Source of the DNA: Phycisphaerae bacterium
GTDB lineage: Bacteria; Planctomycetota; Phycisphaerae; Sedimentisphaerales; Anaerohalosphaeraceae
Direction: 5' to 3'
NCBI GenBank assembly: GCA_021736615.1
Contig: JAIPFN010000151.1
Location: 1 to 13,375 of the forward strand
DNA: 13,375 bases
Position 1 is the first letter of the stretch, and each line of letters starts with the position of its first letter. Positions 1 to 5,592 of the stretch are shown in pieces. The notes beneath the pieces are model-generated. The model did not search any database and was not told the DNA's origin. It worked only from the letters and a program-made list of their open reading frames with translations. A program made the position numbers and the translations under genes.

Positions 1-501
1 AGTACCCGTAAGAGTATCATCCTCAATAATCTTGTTGCTGAAAAGCCATACATCAGACAGCTTTGTAAGCAATTGCTTAATATAGGCCCGATCCTTTTGG
101 CTAAGCGTCCGGTCAAACAGAATCTTATTAAGAGAGTTACGCGCAGCAATAATCTTACCCGTCCGGAAGTCCTTATCTGCCGCGACGATCAGTTTCTTAG
201 TCTCAGCACTGGTCTCAACATCCTTTTCCGGCGGCAATACGTCAATCGGCGGAACAATATCTCCCCCGGAAATATCTCCGCCGACTACAACATTGTCACC
301 GCCGCTGCTGTCATCAAAATTATTATGAGAATCGTTGATCAAATCTTCAATTTCATCCTTGCCAAGTTGGTTGGCGATAAAAACTCCGGCAGTGATAATC
401 ACAAGAAGAACGATTATCCAGCGAAGATTCGATTTCTTACCGCCGCGCCCGCTGCTGCGGGAAGGACGCTTCTTAAAACTCTTATAACGACGACTTGCCA
501 A
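1..501 (-). CDS. Membrane-anchored protein, N-terminal 167 residues (possible LysM-type envelope protein), cut by window edge
   Basis: The frame is open from a TTG at 499-501 to the window edge with no stop, so the C-terminus is missing. The start is chosen because a TAA lies in frame 15 nt upstream and GGAGA (508-512) sits 6 nt before the TTG. Visible layout: a very basic N-terminus (residues 1-27, many K/R and S), one hydrophobic segment (about 28-44), an acidic and Gly/Pro-rich linker (about 48-100), then a predicted helical region (about 101-160) resembling a TPR-like helix pair. This suggests a single-pass inner-membrane protein with a periplasmic C-terminal part. Planctomycete proteins of this layout often carry a LysM peptidoglycan-binding domain next, which would be outside the window; that is inference. 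It lies after the folate gene, behind a terminator. Confidence 0.75.
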   Translation of the reverse strand, partial: MASRRYKSFKKRPSRSSGRGGKKSNLRWIIVLLVIITAGVFIANQLGKDEIEDLINDSHNNFDDSSGGDNVVVGGDISGGDIVPPIDVLPPEKDVETSAETKKLIVAADKDFRTGKIIAARNSLNKILFDRTLSQKDRAYIKQLLTKLSDVWLFSNKIIEDDTLTGT

Positions 502-507
502 TTTCAG

Positions 508-512
508 TCTCC
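508..512 (-). promoter_or_regulatory. Ribosome binding site deciding the TTG start at 501
   Basis: GGAGA on the minus strand, 6 nt before TTG. An in-frame TAA a few codons upstream leaves only this TTG, or the CTG two codons before it, as start. Confidence 0.6.
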
Positions 513-525
513 AGAATTAACAATC

Positions 526-553
526 AAAAAACTGCCGACAGCTTCCTGCCGGC
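526..553 (-). terminator. Intrinsic terminator after the folate cyclo-ligase gene
   Basis: On the minus strand an 8-bp stem (GCCGGCAG, loop GAAG, CTGTCGGC, one G-T pair) is followed by AG and then six T. It starts 32 nt after the cyclo-ligase TGA and ends 24 nt before the next gene's TTG. Because so little room is left for a promoter behind it, it may act as a partial terminator or attenuator for the downstream gene. Confidence 0.8.
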
Positions 554-585
554 CATACACTTTACACCTGTAACATTCGCACTTG

Positions 586-1155
586 TCACTTATTGCAATA
601 AACAACCCCGGCGTCGGTAACAAGTAAATCAACCGACTCGTCATGTTCGTCAACCGGAACAGACTCGACAATCTGCTGACTGAAAGCATACCCGCACTTC
701 TTAGCCGTCAGAAGACTGGAAGCAAAGAACCGGTCATAATACCCCCCTGCCCGGCCAAGCCGATTACCCTTCGAGTCAAATCCAAGCCCAGGCGCAATAA
801 CCAGGTCGATCTCTTCGATAGGCATCGGAACACCTGTCGTCGGATTCTTAAAACCGCCGCGCTCTTCAGAAAAACCGGTCTCAAGCGAAGTGATCTCAAC
901 AGGGATCATATGACGCTGCTGCCACGAAACCTTCGGAACAACAACAGTCTTACCCTGCTGCCAAGCGTCAAGAATAACCGCGGTAGTATCGATCTCATGT
1001 GGAAGAGAAAGGAAGATCATCACTGTGGAAGCTTTTTTATACTCATCGGTGCCGATAAGATTTTGTGAGGCCTGCTTACTCTCGGTTCTCCTCTGACTTT
1101 GAGGAAGACCAAAGAGGCGGCTTCGCAAACTATGCCGCATTTCAATTTTATCCAT
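586..1155 (-). CDS. 5-formyltetrahydrofolate cyclo-ligase (5,10-methenyltetrahydrofolate synthetase)
   Basis: This enzyme uses ATP to convert 5-formyl-THF to 5,10-methenyl-THF in the cytoplasm, returning the storage form of the folate to one-carbon metabolism. The 189-residue length is normal for the family. The diagnostic C-terminal signature is complete: APGLGFD at 121-127, then GNRLGRAGGYYDRF at 130-143, followed by a VPVDEHD...VDLLVTD segment (167-181) typical of the family. The N-terminus has the usual basic helix starting with K/R-rich residues. The start ATG has an AGGGA-like site about 7 nt upstream. It lies 60 nt downstream of rarA on the same strand with no terminator between, so the two are probably cotranscribed. 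In E. coli the homologue (ygfA) adjoins 6S RNA, but I see no 6S-like structure here. Confidence 0.95.
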   Translation of the reverse strand: MDKIEMRHSLRSRLFGLPQSQRRTESKQASQNLIGTDEYKKASTVMIFLSLPHEIDTTAVILDAWQQGKTVVVPKVSWQQRHMIPVEITSLETGFSEERGGFKNPTTGVPMPIEEIDLVIAPGLGFDSKGNRLGRAGGYYDRFFASSLLTAKKCGYAFSQQIVESVPVDEHDESVDLLVTDAGVVYCNK

Positions 1156-1215
1156 AAAATATCCCTAAAAAACAGCAGCCATGCCGTAATAAATATATCT
1201 GTCACCTGCTAATCG

Positions 1216-2553
1216 CTATTCTAACTGTTTTCTGAACTTTTGCAAATACTGCTTTACAATTTTTTCTCGGCCGATCTCCTTAGGTTCATAATAAACCTTT
1301 CCATGGCCTTCACCAAAATAATCCTGCTCAATATACCCGTTTTCACTGTTATGCGGATATTTATACCCGACCCCGTGCCCGAGTTCCTTAGCTCCCTTGT
1401 AATGTCCGTCTCGAAGGTGCTTTGGAACTTCAATAGTCCTGCCCGCCTTAACATCGGCAATCGCCGCCGCAATCGCAGCACAACTGGCATTGGACTTTGG
1501 AGCACACGCTATATATATCGCCGCCTGGGCAAGCGGAATTTGAGCCTCGGGAAAGCCCACAAACTCGGCTATCTGAACCGCACTAGCCGCAAGCACCGTA
1601 GCCATCGGATCGGCATTACCCACATCCTCAGCCGCACAAATCGCGATTCTGCGAGCGATAAACCGCAGATCCTCACCACCGGCGATCATTCGCCCAAGCC
1701 AATAAACCGTAGCATCAGGATCGCTGCCCCGCATAGACTTCTGCAAAGCGCTCGCAAGGTCGTAGTGAGTATCGTCTCCATATTGATTCGACTTTTTCTG
1801 CACACTTTCTTTAGCCGTATCCAGATTGATCGCGATTTTTTCGCCTTTTTTCCCCTTTGCCTGACTCAAAACCCCAACTTCAAGCGCCGTAAGTGCCCGC
1901 CGCGCGTCCCCGTCACACATTTCCGCAATAAACCGCAAAGCCTCTTCAGAAACCTCCAGATCCATCTCTCCAAACCCCCGTTCTTTGTCAGAAATCGCCC
2001 TTTCCATCAATAAAACGATTTCATCGCTGCTGATTGGCTCAAAATGAAACACCGTACTCCTGCTGATAAGCGGCGAATTAACCGAGAAATACGGATTTTC
2101 CGTCGTAGCCCCGATAAGCGTAAGCACCCCGTTCTCCACATCGTCAAGCAAGACATCCTGCTGCGCCCGGTTAAAACGATGAATCTCATCGATAAAAAGC
2201 AGCGTCCTTTGCCCGCCCGACACAAGCCGGCTCATCGCTTTTTCGATAATCTCCCGAATATCCTTAACACTAGCCGCCGGAGCCGACAGATAGTGAAATT
2301 TCGAGTTCGTACACCCCGATATAACCCGCGCAAGCGAAGTTTTCCCCACCCCAGGCGGCCCATAGAAAATCACACTGGTAATATGCCCGGCATCCAGCAT
2401 ACGCCGCAAGAGCTTACCCGGCCCCAAAAAATGCCGCTGACCGGCAAATTCCTCAAGGCAGCGCGGACGCATACGAACAGCCAAAGGAGCATTAGCAACT
2501 TTCAAGGCCTCTTCGGACTCAAAAAACAAAGAATCAGGATCATTCTTACTCAT
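1216..2553 (-). CDS. rarA: Replication-associated recombination protein A (RarA/MgsA family AAA+ ATPase)
   Basis: RarA is a clamp-loader-like AAA+ ATPase that acts at stalled replication forks and interacts with SSB and DNA ends. The 445-residue length matches the family (about 430-450). Motifs seen: Walker A GPPGVGKTS (65-73), Walker B LLFIDEIHRF (118-127), sensor 1 GATTENP (148-154), a trans-acting arginine region SPLISRS (160-166), and an N-terminal LAVRMRPRCLEEFAGQRH segment shared by RarA/WRNIP1 proteins. The C-terminal tetramerisation region is intact, with the usual GYKYPHN...DYFGEG block (about 397-418). No good Shine-Dalgarno site precedes the ATG; instead a -10 box ends 6 nt upstream (see the promoter entry). 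It is first in the transcription unit with the folate cyclo-ligase. Confidence 0.97.
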   Translation of the reverse strand: MSKNDPDSLFFESEEALKVANAPLAVRMRPRCLEEFAGQRHFLGPGKLLRRMLDAGHITSVIFYGPPGVGKTSLARVISGCTNSKFHYLSAPAASVKDIREIIEKAMSRLVSGGQRTLLFIDEIHRFNRAQQDVLLDDVENGVLTLIGATTENPYFSVNSPLISRSTVFHFEPISSDEIVLLMERAISDKERGFGEMDLEVSEEALRFIAEMCDGDARRALTALEVGVLSQAKGKKGEKIAINLDTAKESVQKKSNQYGDDTHYDLASALQKSMRGSDPDATVYWLGRMIAGGEDLRFIARRIAICAAEDVGNADPMATVLAASAVQIAEFVGFPEAQIPLAQAAIYIACAPKSNASCAAIAAAIADVKAGRTIEVPKHLRDGHYKGAKELGHGVGYKYPHNSENGYIEQDYFGEGHGKVYYEPKEIGREKIVKQYLQKFRKQLE

Positions 2554-2559
2554 ACCAAA

Positions 2560-2589
2560 AGTATAACCGCAAAATCAAAATCTTTCCAA
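2560..2589 (-). promoter_or_regulatory. Predicted sigma-70 promoter of rarA, placing +1 at or next to the start codon
   Basis: On the minus strand TTGGAA (2584-2589), an 18-nt spacer and TATACT (2560-2565) match the -35 (4 of 6) and -10 (5 of 6) consensus. Transcription would begin about 6-8 nt downstream, at 2552-2554, which is the A of the rarA ATG (2553). Confidence 0.5.
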
Positions 2590-2616
2590 CACCAAAAATA
2601 ATTTAGCGATTGTCAT

Positions 2617-2663
2617 TTAACCCCGGATTCACCAATCCGGGGTTAAGCACTCCGAAGGAGTGC
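2617..2663. repeat. Two adjacent perfect hairpins (13-bp and 7-bp stems)
   Basis: Hairpin 1: TTAACCCCGGATT (2617-2629), loop CACC, and its exact complement (2634-2646). Hairpin 2 follows with no gap: GCACTCC (2647-2653), triloop GAA, GGAGTGC (2657-2663). Neither is followed by a T-tract on either strand, so they look like a repetitive extragenic palindrome element rather than a terminator. They lie upstream of the rarA promoter. Confidence 0.7.
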
Positions 2664-2700
2664 GCCGAACCTCCACGATTTTCACAGGTATCCACAGCAC

Positions 2701-2731
2701 GCAGGGCGTACTTCAGTACACGCGGTCGCTA
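2701..2731. repeat. 31-bp dispersed intergenic repeat, copy 1
   Basis: It matches 11811-11841 with four mismatches over 31 bp in the same orientation. The core GTACTTCAGTAC is nearly palindromic. The right end overlaps a small GCGGT/ACCGC stem unique to this copy. Confidence 0.6.
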
Positions 2732-2910
2732 ACCGCCCAACAAAACAAACAAACCTCCACCCAGAAGCGCGGGGGCGCAATTTGAAAATCCCGGCTTTAC
2801 GTCGGGCCCCCCCGAATAAAAACCCCACAAAAACAATTAACCGTAACAAACAAAAAAATTCGTAATTCGCAATTACTTTCCCCTCTCCCTCAACGCAAAC
2901 AATTTAGCCC

Positions 2911-3060
2911 CTACCTATCCCCCGTAATACCCCAATCAATCATATCAATACCATCCTTCAACAAAGCTTCACGGTATCGACGACAAGAAGAAAATTTAAT
3001 CGCCAATCATATTATAGATTCGTCATTCATCATTTCATGCCAATCTTTATAAGTACCCAT
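2911..3060 (-). pseudogene. Short reading frame interrupted by an in-frame TGA, unknown protein
   Basis: An ATG at 3058-3060, preceded by AAGG about 8 nt upstream, opens 17 codons that end in TGA (3007-3009). The same frame then continues for 31 codons to TAG (2911-2913). Both halves have ordinary protein-like composition (first half starts MGTYKDWHEMMNDE; second half includes CRRYREALLKDGIDMIDWG). This looks like one gene of about 49 codons with a nonsense mutation, or a remnant of a longer gene. It starts 24 nt after the nuclease-like gene, on the same strand and in the same AT-rich segment. I do not recognise the protein. Nearby genes use TGA as a real stop and TGG for Trp, so recoding is not favoured. 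Confidence 0.35.
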
Positions 3061-3084
3061 AGGTTGACCTTCGTACTGTAATTA

Positions 3085-4635
3085 TTAAATAATTGCCTTT
3101 TGCTTATCAATATCAACATTCATACTTCTAAAAAAGTGTTTTTCATTTTCTGTGACAACGGGCAACAATTCATAACCTTCTTTAATTTTCAAATATGTAT
3201 TCCAGTCACCGTGAACTGCATAACCTTCATTTTTCTTTTTGTCATATATTTCTAGAATACTTGTTAAAGTATTGTTTGAAATTGTAATCAATTTTTCAAA
3301 ACTTTCTATTGACATGGAAATTGGCTGACGATCCATATTTATACTTGGAAATATTGGGGATTTCAATTTACTGTTAGCTCTTTCTAGTATAAAATTATTA
3401 AAGTACCATTCAGAATTCACTAATGGTATCTCGCCTAGTGTAACAACTATACCTATTACAGGCTTATTCTTATCGATTCCATTATCTTCAAAAACACCAT
3501 TGTAAATATCATTTGCGGTCGTATATAATTGAACTAAAGCTTGTGCAATTTTCGTTGTCGAATTGTTCTTCAATATAGCGTTATCGGTAAACATCCTAGC
3601 AGAAAACGTAGTTGCTTTACATTCTATAAGAATTATAGAGTCATCTGTTTCAATAAGATAATCACAGCTTTTCCCTCCTGTGGCCTTTTTAGCAATCATT
3701 TCTAATTCATCACTTGAAACGATTTTCTCTTTATTATTTAGGCAGTCCAATAAGTTTTGAACATAGGATTCAAAACTGTCAGAAATACTAGCATGATGAC
3801 CTGGGATTGAGCTAACTAATTTATGTAAGTTAACACTTGAATTCGTAAGAATCAAGTCGGGATTCGGTGAAATCATCTCACCATTTCCTAAGTTTATTAT
3901 GGGTTTTCTTAAAAACAATGAGCGAATCAGAAAGTGATAAGCAGGATCAATTTCTTTTCTTGTATCGAAATAATTTTCTTTAATCTGTTTAATCGAAACA
4001 GATGTTAGCTTAAAAAAAGCATCCATCATTTCATTAGTTATATCATAGAAAGTGCAAGTAAAAAATTTCTTTTTGTCAAATAAAAATTTTGTACTATTAT
4101 TTGCAAGAACGTATGATAAAAAAGCCATCTGAAACCACTGCTCAAATGAAATGCCAAATTTCTTATTAAACTCAAATCCCAATGAAGTAGTATGTTTATT
4201 ATTCACAAATAAAGACCATGCACGTGATATCGAACTTATTGAGGCTGTATTTTGTAGTTCAAATTGCTGCCTTGACATCATCAAGAAGAAACGGTCAATA
4301 TTTTCATGAATCGTATGCAATAAAAAAGCATTGTCACCGAAAATATTCACGTATGAGTTCATGATTTGGCCAATTTTTTTCCAATTCAAATTCTCATCAT
4401 AAAAAGATTTATGAAACGCACAATTTGCTTCAATACTATGCAATAAATAATGTGGAGGCGTCTGCCCGAATTTCTTCAGGTCTTTTTTGCACTCACAAAG
4501 CCTTCCAGCAATTGATGTCATATATTTGTGAGGCTTATACCGTTTGAGTTTCTTTCCCAAAAAAACATAAAAATCTCTTACTTGGATATTTCCTTTGATT
4601 ACAGCCTCTTTTTCAGATTTTTTGTCACTTTTCAA
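3085..4635 (-). CDS. Uncharacterised 516-residue protein with a PD-(D/E)XK nuclease-like core
   Basis: The overall family is not recognised. The first 280 or so residues are rich in aromatic residues, Lys and Asn, with no clear motif. The C-terminal half has a restriction-endonuclease-like signature, in numbering from the TTG start: SFESYV with Glu289 in a helix, then Asp325 in CDYLIE, then ECK (Glu338, Lys340) after the hydrophobic strand SIILI, then a helix with AQALVQLY (about 364-371). The order E...D...ExK...Q/Y is that of PD-(D/E)XK enzymes, so DNA cleavage is plausible but unproven. The start is TTG at 4633-4635, because GAGGTG lies 5 nt upstream; a longer frame from 4689 would add 18 hydrophobic residues and overlap the previous gene's stop. 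Base composition is strikingly AT-rich compared with rarA and ileS, suggesting transfer. It follows the small membrane protein by 38 nt. Confidence 0.85.
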   Translation of the reverse strand: MKSDKKSEKEAVIKGNIQVRDFYVFLGKKLKRYKPHKYMTSIAGRLCECKKDLKKFGQTPPHYLLHSIEANCAFHKSFYDENLNWKKIGQIMNSYVNIFGDNAFLLHTIHENIDRFFLMMSRQQFELQNTASISSISRAWSLFVNNKHTTSLGFEFNKKFGISFEQWFQMAFLSYVLANNSTKFLFDKKKFFTCTFYDITNEMMDAFFKLTSVSIKQIKENYFDTRKEIDPAYHFLIRSLFLRKPIINLGNGEMISPNPDLILTNSSVNLHKLVSSIPGHHASISDSFESYVQNLLDCLNNKEKIVSSDELEMIAKKATGGKSCDYLIETDDSIILIECKATTFSARMFTDNAILKNNSTTKIAQALVQLYTTANDIYNGVFEDNGIDKNKPVIGIVVTLGEIPLVNSEWYFNNFILERANSKLKSPIFPSINMDRQPISMSIESFEKLITISNNTLTSILEIYDKKKNEGYAVHGDWNTYLKIKEGYELLPVVTENEKHFFRSMNVDIDKQKAII

Positions 4636-4640
4636 AATAA

Positions 4641-4646
4641 CACCTC
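4641..4646 (-). promoter_or_regulatory. Ribosome binding site choosing the TTG start at 4635
   Basis: GAGGTG on the minus strand, 5 nt before TTG, is the best site near the 5' end of the nuclease-like gene. It argues against the upstream start at 4689. Confidence 0.6.
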
Positions 4647-4673
4647 GGAGTAAATTAAATGAAAATACAGAGG

Positions 4674-4889
4674 TTAATAATAACAGCAAACAATGTATCC
4701 GCCAGTCATATTTACACTGTTGTTTTTTACAAGTCCAGAAACTTCTAAATAAGTAAAGGCAGAGGGGGAAAAGCCATCCCCGTACCCAAGCACCAAGATT
4801 GCAACCGCAACAATAAATCTTAACTTAAATTTTGCAGTGACACTGATGCGTTTAACGCCAGTTGAATTAGTAACTCGTTGTTTTTCCAT
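4674..4889 (-). CDS. Small single-pass membrane protein, 71 residues, unknown function
   Basis: The ATG at 4887-4889 has a strong AGGAG (4896-4900) 6 nt upstream. The frame extends further up to an ATG at 5018, but that region has no good ribosome binding site. The protein has a basic N-terminus (KRISVTAKFKLR at about 13-24), a hydrophobic stretch FIVAVAILVLGYG (25-37) and a short polar C-terminal tail ending in two Cys and two Tyr. The positive-inside rule would put the N-terminus in the cytoplasm. It lies directly upstream of the nuclease-like gene in the same AT-rich segment, so the two probably form an operon. No homologue is recognised, and a small ORF like this could still be spurious. 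Confidence 0.5.
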   Translation of the reverse strand: MEKQRVTNSTGVKRISVTAKFKLRFIVAVAILVLGYGDGFSPSAFTYLEVSGLVKNNSVNMTGGYIVCCYY

Positions 4890-4895
4890 ATTAAA

Positions 4896-4900
4896 CTCCT
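4896..4900 (-). promoter_or_regulatory. Ribosome binding site of the 71-residue ORF
   Basis: AGGAG on the minus strand, within AAAGGAG, 6 nt before the ATG at 4889. It decides the short start over the in-frame ATG at 5018. Confidence 0.65.
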
Positions 4901-5153
4901 TTCTTTTTGCACAGACTTTCACCTGCTCAGATATTGAAAGAGAACTAACATAATTGAAATCAACGGTTGCAATTACTGGACTTTGGGCCTGCAGAATCGA
5001 ACTGCTGCCACTACCCATCTGCCTTTACCAATTCTTAGTTTGCTTTGACCTCCCTTATTTTAATAGGTTTCCCTTACCGTGGAAATAAAAAGTGTCCGAC
5101 TTTATCCCAATGATAATCGCTTATGAACAAATTCACAAACTCCAAATACACTC

Positions 5154-5223
5154 TTCATTCCACACCTTTCACACGTTCTTTTTCACACACTGATTTTCAA
5201 ACATTTTATTTCACACCTCATCA
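5154..5223. repeat. Degenerate 14-bp-period repeat with TTCACAC core
   Basis: TTCACAC or a one- or two-base variant starts at 5154, 5168, 5182, 5196 and 5210, exactly 14 bp apart; the other seven positions are variable and T-rich. An unphased TTCACAA also occurs at 5132. Confidence 0.6.
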
Positions 5224-5353
5224 AATCAAAAACTATTCTATACCCAAAACCAAAAAAACAAAAGAAAAAAATCTGTGTTAATCTGCGTTGCTGAGCAAAG
5301 CGAAGTCAGCCTTTGGCGGGTGGCTAATTTCACCCAAACCCCAAATCCAGAAT

Positions 5354-5381
5354 CTTAAAACTTAACACTTAAAACTTAAAA
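5354..5381. repeat. Heptanucleotide array, four units of CTTAAAA
   Basis: CTTAAAA, CTTAACA, CTTAAAA, CTTAAAA in perfect 7-bp register, directly before the perfect hairpin at 5383. Confidence 0.8.
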
Positions 5382-5382
5382 C

Positions 5383-5405
5383 GTATACCCGCAAAGCGGG
5401 TATAC
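5383..5405. repeat. Perfect 10-bp hairpin with AAA triloop
   Basis: GTATACCCGC, loop AAA, GCGGGTATAC. There is no T-tract after it on the plus strand. On the minus strand it is followed by GTTTTAAG repeats, which give only short T-runs, so terminator function is doubtful. Confidence 0.7.
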
Positions 5406-5444
5406 TACCTTTGTTGAATTTAGTTTCCACAATTTTTCGCCGAC

Positions 5445-5517
5445 AAAAAAAGCTCAAAAGTGCGCAAAAGTGACCAAAAAGCGCGCAAAAACGTGAAAAA
5501 ACGTGAAAAAATGAAAA
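5445..5517. other. Eight A-tracts in helical phase, predicted intrinsically curved DNA
   Basis: Runs of 4-7 A on the plus strand begin at 5445, 5456, 5466, 5476, 5487, 5496, 5506 and 5514. Successive spacings are 11, 10, 10, 11, 9, 10 and 8 bp, close to one helical turn. The intervening bases are mostly GTGCGC, GTGACC, GCGCGC and CGTG. A-tracts repeated in phase with the helix are known to bend DNA. Confidence 0.75.
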
Positions 5518-5521
5518 TTTC

Positions 5522-5560
5522 TGACCGTTTTGGAGCCTCTATTCAGCCCCAAAACGGTCA
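5522..5560 (-). terminator. Probable terminator of the beta-CASP gene
   Basis: A perfect 12-bp stem (TGACCGTTTTGG at 5522-5533 with its complement at 5549-5560) and a 15-nt loop lie 33 nt after the beta-CASP stop codon. On the minus strand it is followed by GAAATTTTCATTTTTT, an imperfect T-rich tail. Confidence 0.55.
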
Positions 5561-5592
5561 AAACCATAGGTGGGAAATATCGACAATGTCCA

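Larger units (their letters stand above)
2554..2910. other. Noncoding, hairpin-rich spacer upstream of rarA
   Basis: I found no convincing gene here. Besides the rarA promoter, the tandem hairpins and the 31-bp repeat, it has a larger fold: CGGGGGC at 2770-2776 can pair with GCCCCC and a following base near 2806-2811, enclosing a CCCGGC/GTCGGG stem (2790-2806). A three-unit 7-bp pattern (AATTCGT, AATTCGC, AATTACT) lies at 2857-2877. On the minus strand its GTAATT/AATTAC stem is followed by GAA and seven T, which could be a weak terminator for the AT-rich genes upstream. Confidence 0.5.
5019..5592. other. Repeat-rich noncoding spacer between the AT-rich cassette and the beta-CASP gene
   Basis: No gene is supported on either strand. 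From left to right it contains the putative leader of the small ORF, a 14-bp-period repeat (5154-5223), a tandem pair of ATCTGTGTTA-like decamers (about 5271-5290), small stems (GCTGA/TCAGC at 5290-5310 and GGGTG/CACCC at 5318-5335), a 7-bp-period array, a perfect 10-bp hairpin, helically phased A-tracts and a terminator-like hairpin. The density of distinct structures within 570 bp is unusual. Confidence 0.6.

Noticed and set aside
1240..2013. Long plus-strand frames opposite rarA, and similar ones opposite the folate and beta-CASP genes
   Set aside because: They are antisense shadows of well-supported genes, with low-complexity basic translations and no family motifs.
2688..2696. DnaA-box-like GTATCCACA (one mismatch) and a weaker one at 5423-5431
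   Set aside because: They are single, far apart and not clustered; no dnaA, dnaN or origin context is present.
4674..5018. 114-residue version of the small membrane protein starting at 5018
   Set aside because: The ATG at 4889 has a strong AGGAG at 6 nt, while the ATG at 5018 has only a poorly spaced AAAGG, and the extra residues look like a translated leader.
4975..5035. tRNA-like 3' portion on the minus strand (TTCGATT T-loop-like sequence with GCAG/CTGC arms and TTGG...GGCCCAA ends)
   Set aside because: The T-stem has only 4 pairs, the acceptor has only about 4 pairs, the whole unit is about 49 nt and there is no CCA or anticodon arm. It is not a tRNA; a decayed att-site fragment cannot be shown.
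5080..5105. Possible end of a transposon or REP-associated element (AAAAAGTGTCCGAC)
   Set aside because: No partner inverted end, target-site duplication or transposase gene is present in the window.
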